DNA of 64,000 nucleotides from contig NZ_NRGW01000001.1 in NCBI RefSeq assembly GCF_002332255.1, positions 2,976,001-3,040,000 of the forward strand. Direction: 5' to 3'. Of this stretch, positions 1 through 7,712 are shown piece by piece. This DNA is from Halomonas sp. JB37. Lineage in GTDB: Bacteria > Pseudomonadota > Gammaproteobacteria > Pseudomonadales > Halomonadaceae. Positions within the stretch are counted from its first letter, which is position 1; every line of letters begins with the position of its first letter. Made by a program: the position numbers and the translations under genes. Under the pieces are notes generated by a model. It was given only the letters and a program-made list of their open reading frames with translations. It did no database searches and was not told the DNA's origin.

Positions 1-1781
1 AGGTAGGATGCTGGCAGCAAATCACCGTAAATCCGAACCTCTACTGTTCTGCGGTCTACTTGTCGTATCCAGCCGGATAGACCAAATTTCTTTGCTCTTT
101 CCATAACCCATTCGACATATCCCGTCTTAGCTAAGGTACCTTTTACGGTTGAATGTAGATGAAGTGTATCGAGTGGCGCAGTCAAAAAATTCAATCCTTC
201 TTGATTTGCTGCACTGATTAATAGCTTCTTCGCGACTTCTTTAGGCTCACCAAAGAGAGGATATTCGCAATTACCAATCGCGGCATGAGCGTTTAGTTCA
301 CAGATACCGCTATCTTGCTCGCTTAATGGCTTTGTGTGATCTTCTAATAAGAAATCAACGCCGCAGTAATTTAGACCTGGAATCACCTTAACCGATTCCA
401 CACAAGCCTTTTTTATATCCTCATGTAGTTCGTCATAGACGCTGATACTATCCCCGCCTTGGGAAATATTACTGGAAGAAGAAAGCCTTACTAATTCACC
501 TGCTGCGGGAACACTCTCTAAAGAGTAACCCAGCCTATCAAGTTGGAACAGCATAGTATCATTGAACTTTATCGGCCTCCTCCAAAGATGGGTGTTACTT
601 TTTCGGAACTGATTTTTGAGAAGCACAAGTTCAGCGATACTATTTTCTCCATCGCCTACTACACACGCAGGCAACCTCATGATTGCCGCAATCACTTTAC
701 CATCTAATACCAGTATTCGGTAATCTTCACCACTAACATGTTTTTCAATGATAACATCTTGCTTACCCAGCTGTGAGGACTGACTTATATTCAGAGCATC
801 TCTCAGTTCTTTAGCTGTTCGCAAGTTTGCAAAAACACCTATCCCACCAACGCCTGCCACGGGTTTGCATACAACAGGGTAACCAATCAATTCTGCGTAC
901 TGCTCAGCCATCCATAAGTCGTCTTTCTTAAACAGTCTACCTTCTGGCACGGGCAGACCTAGGCGTTGCAAACATGCTCGCGTTGCCTCTTTATGGCTAG
1001 TTAAAGCATGAGACATACTGCTTGAAACTATGGTCCTACTCCACTTGAACGGGAGTTTTTTATTACTCTCATCATAGATGACATAGGAGCCTTTCGTGAA
1101 CCTTAAACTATTCAGACCTAAGCTAAGCGCATGTCTTTCTACTAAGTGCCCTTTTGTTCCGTTTATACCCAATGGTTTAGCAAACTCAACATCTGAATAA
1201 TGCTGCGCCGATTTCCCAAGCATATCAGGTACATTTAACTCAGGAATTTTCCAGAAAAACAGTACATTTTCAAGCAAGTCGCTAAATCGGCTATTTGGCC
1301 AAGCTACATTGCTGAAGGTCTGCACGTCATCGTGCGCTGTAGAACTCCGGCTTTTAAAAGCATGGCGTATCAAAGAGCAAATAGCATATACAATCTTATC
1401 TTTATATTTTTTAAGAAACTTATCTAATTCAGGACTACCATCTCGATTGAATTTTCTAAATATTTTTTTATCTTTTATTGCTTCTATGGACCATGCTTCA
1501 ATCAATGCTTCTAACTCATCACCTTCGTTTAACGAGAATGAGTAATTAACGAGACGCTTAACTACCTCCTTTAACAAGTCCTGGGCTCTTGATGGGTATC
1601 CCTGGCCTGATAAGGATGGCATTTGAAATTCTACCGCTGCGGTTTCTATACCACTGTTCCCTTCTATTTCTATACTAACCCACGCATTTGCGGCGTAGCG
1701 GGGGTCTGCATCCTTCCATATCCCGCCCTGTACTGGTGCTTTTAAACCACCAGCACTTACTTTTCTTACCTTAATACTCAT
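1..1781 (-). CDS. ATP-grasp ligase with C-terminal acylphosphatase-like domain (3' end outside window)
   Basis: The frame is open from the ATG at 1781 to the window edge, giving about 593 residues and no stop. From about residue 260 to 515 it resembles the ATP-grasp domain of cyanophycin synthetase and GshAB: VVCKPVAGVGG, then EKHVSGEDYRILVLDGK (about 350), VVGDGENSI, NISQGGDS (about 437), GVDFLLED and a metal-binding-type ELNAH near 494. Such domains join a carboxylate to an amine through an acyl phosphate. Residues about 540-585 match the acylphosphatase fold (VKG, then FGLSGWIRQ), but the usual catalytic Arg and Asn positions read Val and Gln. The first 260 residues are not recognised. It is the last visible gene of the capsule operon, 80 bases after the previous one, and is AT-richer than the export genes. 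Function inferred: amino-acid or peptide ligation to, or within, the exported polymer. Confidence 0.8.
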   Translation of the reverse strand, partial: MSIKVRKVSAGGLKAPVQGGIWKDADPRYAANAWVSIEIEGNSGIETAAVEFQMPSLSGQGYPSRAQDLLKEVVKRLVNYSFSLNEGDELEALIEAWSIEAIKDKKIFRKFNRDGSPELDKFLKKYKDKIVYAICSLIRHAFKSRSSTAHDDVQTFSNVAWPNSRFSDLLENVLFFWKIPELNVPDMLGKSAQHYSDVEFAKPLGINGTKGHLVERHALSLGLNSLRFTKGSYVIYDESNKKLPFKWSRTIVSSSMSHALTSHKEATRACLQRLGLPVPEGRLFKKDDLWMAEQYAELIGYPVVCKPVAGVGGIGVFANLRTAKELRDALNISQSSQLGKQDVIIEKHVSGEDYRILVLDGKVIAAIMRLPACVVGDGENSIAELVLLKNQFRKSNTHLWRRPIKFNDTMLFQLDRLGYSLESVPAAGELVRLSSSSNISQGGDSISVYDELHEDIKKACVESVKVIPGLNYCGVDFLLEDHTKPLSEQDSGICELNAHAAIGNCEYPLFGEPKEVAKKLLISAANQEGLNFLTAPLDTLHLHSTVKGTLAKTGYVEWVMERAKKFGLSGWIRQVDRRTVEVRIYGDLLPASY

Positions 1782-1861
1782 CAAATACGCCCTGTATTGT
1801 CATCAAACACTAGTATCAGAAATTTTATTTCCTGTTTACAAACAGCCCCAAGCGACATGAG

Positions 1862-3049
1862 CTAAGCAGCCAATCCTTCAGCCAGAAGAAATCGTCTATA
1901 AGTGGCATCGTCAAGTAATGGCTCATGCATCTGAAAAAGACGCACTTGACTGTAGCTGTTGCCCTCTAGCACTACAAAGTCGTGGTCACGTAGAATCAGA
2001 TCGAAACCGCAATATTTTAGATACGGTAGCTTGCTGAACAGAGCCTTGAGTTTGTACTTGTGTTCTTGCCAGTTGGGAATACTAGCCCCTGTTAGTGTCT
2101 CGCCCGTATCTGGGTGGGCATGCCATACTTGACCACTAAAACGACCCGCCGCAGCTACAGCATTGCCAAGTTTTCCCGTTTCCAAATCAATTTCAATGCT
2201 TAGTCCACCCAGCGAAAAATTATCGATAGGGTACGATTCGCTATTACCTACACGCAGTACGGCTCGCACTATGTATGGCTCACCGCTTTGCACGTCGCGC
2301 ATTATGAGCACACGCACCGTATTAACCGTAAGAGGATAAAGACGGCGTGAGAATTCACCTTGCTGTACGTATTCATTAATAATAAATGGAACCCGTTGAC
2401 TGGTGAATAATTCACTTAATGCGTCGCTTCGCAAGCTAAAACGCGGATTAATTGCGTCGTTGGTTTCCACCACGGCATGGCGTTTATCTATACGAATAAA
2501 GTAAACACTACCACCGCCGCCGCCACCTAAGGGTTTGGCCACTAACATTCGCGGCTCAGATTCGCCGCGCGCTATCTGCAGCCATAGATCGGTGTGTGGG
2601 ATTACACGGCCTTGCCGGCATACCGCTACGGTACGCGGTACATTGCAATACTGGCCAAACACTTGGTCAAATAGTATTTTATTATTAAAAACAATACCAT
2701 AGGAGCCATTCACTAGACGGGTAAGCCAGCGTTGCACATCACTTAAGTAACTGTCTATGTTATCGCGGTTAAGCCCATACAGCCTTGCTTTTTCAGGTAA
2801 AAAGCCACGCTCGTAGAAGAACTGAGCTTCTTCTTCACTTAGGCGTGCTAAGTCTGGGTCGGCATGAAAATCCAGCGTAAAGCGTTTTAGTAACGCAAGC
2901 TGATCGGTTTCTTTAAGGCTTTCCATTAGACGCTTGTGGTGGCCTTTCGGCAGCACTGTGTCGCTATGTGCTGCTGCCTCCATTTCCTGAGCATCTGGAT
3001 GGGTCTTGGATGCGTGCTTGGGAGCCCAAAAGGTGGTATCTCTCTTCAT
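1862..3049 (-). CDS. Sugar-transfer-associated ATP-grasp protein, apparently intact
   Basis: This 395-residue protein matches the family named sugar-transfer-associated ATP-grasp (predicted role in surface polysaccharide synthesis, activity unknown). Visible landmarks are the N-terminal block FFYERGFLPEKARLYGL near residues 78-94, the nucleotide-binding lysine and glycine loop AKPLGGGGGG at 171-180, NEYVQQGEFSRRLYP, SLGGLSIEIDLETGKLG, HPDTGETLTGASIPNW, and the metal-site region GFDLILRDHDFVVLEGN. It carries no signal peptide, so a cytoplasmic location is inferred. The ATG overlaps the stop of the upstream paralogue in an ATGA junction, so translation is coupled. It is the only one of three adjacent paralogues that keeps the glycine loop and the Asp/Glu pair. 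Confidence 0.8.
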   Translation of the reverse strand: MKRDTTFWAPKHASKTHPDAQEMEAAAHSDTVLPKGHHKRLMESLKETDQLALLKRFTLDFHADPDLARLSEEEAQFFYERGFLPEKARLYGLNRDNIDSYLSDVQRWLTRLVNGSYGIVFNNKILFDQVFGQYCNVPRTVAVCRQGRVIPHTDLWLQIARGESEPRMLVAKPLGGGGGGSVYFIRIDKRHAVVETNDAINPRFSLRSDALSELFTSQRVPFIINEYVQQGEFSRRLYPLTVNTVRVLIMRDVQSGEPYIVRAVLRVGNSESYPIDNFSLGGLSIEIDLETGKLGNAVAAAGRFSGQVWHAHPDTGETLTGASIPNWQEHKYKLKALFSKLPYLKYCGFDLILRDHDFVVLEGNSYSQVRLFQMHEPLLDDATYRRFLLAEGLAA

Positions 3050-4266
3050 ATTCCAAACTCACGCATAAAGTCGATGGCTGTTTGGTTTTGCATTAGTGGG
3101 CCGTGTACCTGAAAGTCTTCCACAGTGGGGGTGGCTGCCAAGCGAATCAACATTGGAGTCGGCGTCGAAATATCAATATCTACCTGGATAAAAGAGTAAA
3201 GCGACTCTTTTTGTATTGGCACAACAATGCTTGCGTTGGCCTGCTGCCAAATAGCTTTATAGCGGTATTTTTCCCAAGGCACCGGTTTTCTTGGCCCTAC
3301 CACAATGCCACTGGCGTTAAACCTAGCCACACTGCGGGTACGCCCACTGTTGGGTGATAACCACATGCTAAGCGCCATGCCCACAGTAGCAGCGGTAGCT
3401 TTTTTGGTAGCCACAACTGAAAGTGGCACCAGCCCTGCACATGCTGGGTCCATTATTAAAATCACTTTTAGCACAGCCCCTGTGGGCAGTGCTTGTTTAG
3501 TCACTGTGGGGTTAGCCACCATTGGTATGCGCTGGTTATATAGCTGCCACTGCAGCTCTGTATTTTCCAGCAAGGGTTGCATTGGCCCATTGGTTTGGGC
3601 CAACAGGCTGGCCTGTAGATCGCTGATATAGGCATCTATCCGCGTGTCTGGCAGCTTATAAAGGCGTTTGCGGTTGGGTAGAAAACCACGGTTATGTAGA
3701 TATTCCGCGTCCTGCTGGGCAAGGCTTCCTTGCTGTGCTCTAAACGAGTGGCTAAATTCTCGCCAAATTTGTACGCCTTCACTATGATTCAGCCTTTTTA
3801 TTCGACCAACGTGACTTAAATCTGCACTTCTGCGTGTTTTATAAATAACACGATGGTTTTTTGCGCCTCCTTGTTTGTGCATCATGCTCTGTACACCGCC
3901 CAGAAAAGGCGTTGGCCTGCGGTCTTCTTCACGGCCGAAACGTAAATAGTGCAGTAACGGATTCATGGAAGCGTTACGTACGTCGTCGTACTCTTCCAGA
4001 TACCATTGGGTATGAAACCCTGGCCCTGGGTTGTGACCTTGCTGTATTCCGCGAGACAGATAATAACCTAACGGATCTTTTACGGCGCTTGGCTCATTGA
4101 GTAGTTCTGGATAGTTGGCTAGGTACCATTCTGAATGGAAGTAGCCGCTCTGCTCTATTTCTGCCCGTATCTTGGCGTCTTGGTAACCTAGCCACTTTTT
4201 GAGACGCCATTCGAACGTCTTCAATAGCGTTGGCATAAATTGCGTTGGCACGAGTTGCGTTGGCAT
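3046..4266 (-). CDS. Degenerate ATP-grasp paralogue with N-terminal WYL/HYL repeats
   Basis: The 406-residue product has two parts. Residues about 38-120 hold two copies of a module of the type FHSEWYLANYPEL...DPLGYYLSRG and FHTQWYLEEYDDV...NPLLHYLRFG, often seen attached to capsule and lipopolysaccharide glycosyltransferases. The rest follows its neighbours (YLHNRGFLPNRKRLYKLP, then AYISDLQ), and the C-terminus FQVHGPLM matches FQMHEPLL of the intact paralogue. The glycine-rich nucleotide loop is absent, and the Asp and Glu-Asn metal positions are replaced (VDIDIS; LIRLAATPT), so ATP ligation looks impossible. It starts 2 bases after the preceding stop and overlaps the next gene by 4. The first 15 codons are three near-identical 15-base units. 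A scaffold or regulatory partner is an inference. Confidence 0.7.
   Translation of the reverse strand: MPTQLVPTQFMPTLLKTFEWRLKKWLGYQDAKIRAEIEQSGYFHSEWYLANYPELLNEPSAVKDPLGYYLSRGIQQGHNPGPGFHTQWYLEEYDDVRNASMNPLLHYLRFGREEDRRPTPFLGGVQSMMHKQGGAKNHRVIYKTRRSADLSHVGRIKRLNHSEGVQIWREFSHSFRAQQGSLAQQDAEYLHNRGFLPNRKRLYKLPDTRIDAYISDLQASLLAQTNGPMQPLLENTELQWQLYNQRIPMVANPTVTKQALPTGAVLKVILIMDPACAGLVPLSVVATKKATAATVGMALSMWLSPNSGRTRSVARFNASGIVVGPRKPVPWEKYRYKAIWQQANASIVVPIQKESLYSFIQVDIDISTPTPMLIRLAATPTVEDFQVHGPLMQNQTAIDFMREFGI
4222..4266 (-). repeat. Three tandem 15-bp repeats at a gene start
   Basis: Units read 5'-3' on the minus strand at 4266-4252 (ATGCCAACGCAACTC), 4251-4237 (GTGCCAACGCAATTT) and 4236-4222 (ATGCCAACGCTATTG). 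Each encodes (M/V)PT(Q/L)(L/F) and each begins with a possible start codon. Copy change by slippage would keep the reading frame. Confidence 0.9.
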
Positions 4267-4268
4267 AG

Positions 4269-5324
4269 CTAGCCGCTCACCTTGTTCAAGTGATTGGTAA
4301 TGCCTGGGTGCTCAAGTAGCGGTTGATGCATTTGATGTGCTGCCATGACGTCCGTGTTGGTTCCGAAAAACGATACGCCTGTTTCGGTAACCACGAAGCT
4401 TAGACTGCAAACGTGCAAATATGATGATTCATCAAAGAAGCGCAGCAGGGCTTTTCTAATATCAGCCCAGTTGGGTAGGTGCTCACCGACTAGGGTTTGG
4501 GCGGTGTCAGGGTGTTGCAAATAGGTGTCTATAACGCCCTGCTGGTTAAGCCCGCGGCATGCTGTAATTAAGCCAGTTTGTGGATTGATACTGGCACTAA
4601 GCGCGCCTTCTTCTACCCGCATTGGTGTGTTTGATGAGGTTGCCATGCTACCCACCGTTAAGCTAGCAGCGGCTATTTCAGGCAGCCCTTCATCGGGTTC
4701 ACGCACCAGTAATACGTGCAGCAAATGGTAGCCATCAGGGCTTACTTTAGTTAGCCAACTATGTTGAACCGGCGCTGTGGAAATGATCAACGCCTCGTTG
4801 TGCTCTTGTGCTTCTTCAACCAACTGATTAACAAATGCTTTTTGAAACGTTTGCGAGTCACTGCTCTCTACCAGCTTTATTTTGCGGTACTGCGCGTGGC
4901 TATCCGGTGCTAGTGAATGCACGTGCACTTCGCTAGGCGCTGTATTTCCATTCGTCCACCACGGTGATTCTAACCACTGAGCACCATTTTTAGAAATCAT
5001 GCAGATGTTTTTTTCAACGCCGAAGTAATTGGCCAACACATGGCCACATAGAACTCGGTCGGAGAGGACGGTTTGATATTTTTGATTAATTGACTGCAGC
5101 CTAAGCGACTGGTAATCACTCAGGAAGGCATTAAGGTCGTTTTCAGTTAAATCGTACAGGCCTGCTCGGCTTCTGTAGAAGCCGCTGTGAAATAGCTGGC
5201 GGCTTTGCTCTTCTTTAGTTGCTGGTGCGCTTTCTTCCCAGAACTTTAATGTAAAGTCTTTCCAGGCTTGCAGGGAGGCGATGTCGTCGGCGTGCGCAAT
5301 ACTGTCTTTATGTGTTGAGAACAT
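4269..5324 (-). CDS. Degenerate sugar-transfer-associated ATP-grasp paralogue
   Basis: This 351-residue cytoplasmic protein is the third member of the local paralogue family. It shares the N-terminal block (LFHSGFYRSRAGLYDLTENDL, about residues 43-64), the HPDTAQTLVGEHLPNW segment and the end block HQMHQPLLEH with the intact protein at 1862-3049. The lysine plus glycine loop is missing, the GFD motif reads SLS, and the LEGN motif reads FGTN, so the catalytic metal and nucleotide ligands seem lost. It begins 27 bases after the kpsT-like gene, with a possible AGGTGG ribosome site 12 bases ahead of the ATG. It is probably a pseudo-enzyme partner; this is inference from motif loss, not from any assay. 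Confidence 0.7.
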   Translation of the reverse strand: MFSTHKDSIAHADDIASLQAWKDFTLKFWEESAPATKEEQSRQLFHSGFYRSRAGLYDLTENDLNAFLSDYQSLRLQSINQKYQTVLSDRVLCGHVLANYFGVEKNICMISKNGAQWLESPWWTNGNTAPSEVHVHSLAPDSHAQYRKIKLVESSDSQTFQKAFVNQLVEEAQEHNEALIISTAPVQHSWLTKVSPDGYHLLHVLLVREPDEGLPEIAAASLTVGSMATSSNTPMRVEEGALSASINPQTGLITACRGLNQQGVIDTYLQHPDTAQTLVGEHLPNWADIRKALLRFFDESSYLHVCSLSFVVTETGVSFFGTNTDVMAAHQMHQPLLEHPGITNHLNKVSG

Positions 5325-5351
5325 TTTGTTTAATAGCCACCTATAAAAAAT

Positions 5352-6239
5352 CTATTCGTCGTCGTTGGCTTCTTGAAGCGATTTCAGCACTGCAAAATCT
5401 TTGCGCAATATTTTGAGCTTATCTTCCATGTCGCTTTTTAGTTCTGCTAACTCTTCAGGCGGCACGCTATTATTGCCTTTCGCTGCTAGATAAAGGGCTT
5501 TTGCTTCTCTGTATATTTTCCTTGCTGCTCTGACATCTTGACGCGCTCTTTTAAGCTTTTCTGCTTCATGCATACCAAAGGCCTTATGATAGGCATCAAT
5601 CGCATCATCGATATCATCGAACCAGGTGGCTTCGCCTTTGTTGATAAAGATACCTGCCTGACAAAGCTCTCTGAGTATACCTTCGCTGTGCGAGACCATA
5701 ATAAGGCTGGCTTTGCCGGTTTTCTCTCGAAAGGCAGCTTTTGCTTTGGCTTTAAAGTTTTTATCGCCAACCGCAGTGGCTTCATCTGAGATGTAAACGT
5801 CAAAATCAAACGCTAGCGATAGTCCAAATGAGATACGAGCGCGCATCCCCGATGAAAATGTTCTTACTGGCTCATCAAAGGCTTTGCCTATCTCAGCGAA
5901 GTCTTCAACGTATTTGATAACGCGTTTTACATCTTCACTGGAGCTGCCATGAACACGGGCCACAAACTTTACGTTTTGCCTGGCAGTCATGTTTTGCTGC
6001 ATGCCTCCTGAAAGCCCAACTGGCCAGGAAACTTTGGTATGGCGAATCACCTCACCTCTTTCAGGCTTATCCATACCTGCTATTAAGCGCAGCAAGGTCG
6101 ACTTGCCTGCACCGTTTGCACCTATCAGGCCAACGCTCACCTTGGGTGGGATGGTGAGATTGATATCTTTCAATACCCAGTCGCTACCGTGATGGTTATG
6201 GTAGCGCTTGTAGAGACTGCGAATTTCAATCATTTGCAT
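5352..6239 (-). CDS. kpsT: Capsule export ABC transporter ATPase, KpsT/BexA type, with charged C-terminal extension
   Basis: It is the ATPase of a polysaccharide ABC exporter and partners the permease encoded at 8814-9623. The Walker A is GANGAGKST (about residues 38-46), the signature region is FSSGMRARISFGLSLAF, and the Walker B/D-loop is VYISDEATAVGD. KpsT and BexA proteins end near 220 residues. This one has 295, and the extra 75 or so (from about HKAFGMHEAEKLKRARQ) are dense in Lys, Arg, Glu and Ala, predicted to be a long helix or coiled coil. That is unlike the beta-sandwich carbohydrate-binding tail of Wzt. Either of two ATGs (6239 or 6233) could be used; both have weak ribosome sites. 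It follows the RNase gene by 61 bases. Confidence 0.9.
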   Translation of the reverse strand: MQMIEIRSLYKRYHNHHGSDWVLKDINLTIPPKVSVGLIGANGAGKSTLLRLIAGMDKPERGEVIRHTKVSWPVGLSGGMQQNMTARQNVKFVARVHGSSSEDVKRVIKYVEDFAEIGKAFDEPVRTFSSGMRARISFGLSLAFDFDVYISDEATAVGDKNFKAKAKAAFREKTGKASLIMVSHSEGILRELCQAGIFINKGEATWFDDIDDAIDAYHKAFGMHEAEKLKRARQDVRAARKIYREAKALYLAAKGNNSVPPEELAELKSDMEDKLKILRKDFAVLKSLQEANDDE

Positions 6240-6300
6240 TCTTAGTGATGGCTAGGGGATGAACGCTGCGCCTGTTAGGAGTGACCTTCATTTCTAACAC

Positions 6301-7689
6301 TTAACACCTCACTGTCACACTCCTGCCTGTTCGCTGATAGAGGCTTTCGAGCTCTTCTTTGAGTGCTGCGCGGGCGGTTTGTTCACCGTGTATTAGGCGG
6401 ATAGTGTGGGGCCAGCGGCGCATACGCTTTACGAAGTTGAGCAGATTCTTTTGGTCTGCATGGGCTGAGTAACCACTGACCGAGGCAACGCCGGCTCTTA
6501 TATCAATGCGTTGCCCATCGATATCGACCCACCCGCCTTGCGGGCCGTATTTCTGAATATCACGCCCTGGAGTACCTGTGCCTTGATATCCAACAAACAA
6601 CACTTGGTGGCGTACATCACCTAGCATGGCTTTCAGGTAATTCATAATGCGCCCACCTGCACACATACCACTAGCAGCAATCACCACTGCTGGCCGGCCT
6701 GTTTTGGCTAAGTACTCGACAGTTTGCTCATGTTCTGCGTGACTATCAACGGTGTAGAGGTTCGCAAAGTTAAGCGGGTGACGACCACTACGCAGGCGGC
6801 GTTGGGCTTCTTTATCCCAGTAAGGTTTTAGCTCACGATATACCTTGGTAAAGCGTGCAGCTAGCGGCGAGTCCACAATGATTTCTAGTGAGGCCCAGCG
6901 CGATGAGTGCGCATGATGAATAATGGTTTCTAACTCATAGAGAAGCTCTTGCGTGCGGCCTATGCTGAAAGCTGGCACCATCACGGTACCGCCGTTAACG
7001 AGCGCGGTTTCTATCGCATTCTTTAATACCGCCTGACGCTGGCGACGATCAGGGTGAGTGCGGTTACCGTAGGTGCTTTCTAGCACCAGCTGATCACAAC
7101 CGTAAGGCGATCGTGGCGCAGGCAACAATGGCGCATAAGGCGCACCCAAATCACCAGAGAATACAACGCGCTCTTTTTCACCGGTAACGGCATCCTGATA
7201 AGCCACTTCAGCGTAACAAGAGCCTAAAATGTGCCCTGCCCGCTTCAGTTTTACGCGCGTTATGCCTACATTGTCAGAGGCAACACTGTGCCACTTGCCA
7301 TAGGGCACGCTAACAACCTGCTGCCTTAACTGTGCCTGAAAGCGATTGATCAGTTTCGCATCACGGGTAAAGCCTATTTTTAGCGCATCTTCAATAACAA
7401 GGGGCAATAGCGTGGCAGAAGGCTCTGAGCAAATAATCGGACCTGTGAAACCAGCCGCTAGTAAATAGGGCAGTCGCCCTACATGATCAATATGCACATG
7501 GGTGATGATCAGGGCTTTAACCGTTGAGATATCGAATTCAATTTTTAGCTGTTCGAAGCTATCTTTAGCGGCATCTTTTCCCTGAAAGAGACCACAATCA
7601 ACAAGGAGAGAGTGTTCGTTATTCAGTATTAACTGGTGGCAGCTACCGGTCACACCGATAGCGCCACCATGATGAAGAATATCGAGCAT
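6301..7689 (-). CDS. Metallo-beta-lactamase/beta-CASP RNase (CPSF-like)
   Basis: The 462-residue protein has the full beta-CASP nuclease layout. The metal motif HVHIDH lies at residues 64-69, then FSGDLGAPY, STYGNRTHPD, a beta-CASP insert with VMVPAFSIGRTQELLYEL and ASGMCAGGR, and a C-terminal SGYSAHADQ (RMMBL). Relatives cut or trim RNA using two zinc ions; no KH domain is present. The N-terminus (LHHGGAIGVTGSC) fits the usual family start, so the ATG at 7689 is kept although its ribosome site is weak. It sits inside the capsule export operon, 23 bases after the kpsE-like gene and before the kpsT-like gene, a place where no such enzyme is normally found. A role in operon mRNA processing is speculation. 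Confidence 0.88.
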   Translation of the reverse strand: MLDILHHGGAIGVTGSCHQLILNNEHSLLVDCGLFQGKDAAKDSFEQLKIEFDISTVKALIITHVHIDHVGRLPYLLAAGFTGPIICSEPSATLLPLVIEDALKIGFTRDAKLINRFQAQLRQQVVSVPYGKWHSVASDNVGITRVKLKRAGHILGSCYAEVAYQDAVTGEKERVVFSGDLGAPYAPLLPAPRSPYGCDQLVLESTYGNRTHPDRRQRQAVLKNAIETALVNGGTVMVPAFSIGRTQELLYELETIIHHAHSSRWASLEIIVDSPLAARFTKVYRELKPYWDKEAQRRLRSGRHPLNFANLYTVDSHAEHEQTVEYLAKTGRPAVVIAASGMCAGGRIMNYLKAMLGDVRHQVLFVGYQGTGTPGRDIQKYGPQGGWVDIDGQRIDIRAGVASVSGYSAHADQKNLLNFVKRMRRWPHTIRLIHGEQTARAALKEELESLYQRTGRSVTVRC

Positions 7690-7712
7690 GAGGATACGAA
7701 AGATCGCTCCTT

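Noticed and set aside
5486-5809. Open frame of 107 codons within the kpsT-like gene on the same strand
   Set aside because: It lies wholly inside the ATPase gene in another frame, has no family resemblance and no independent ribosome site.
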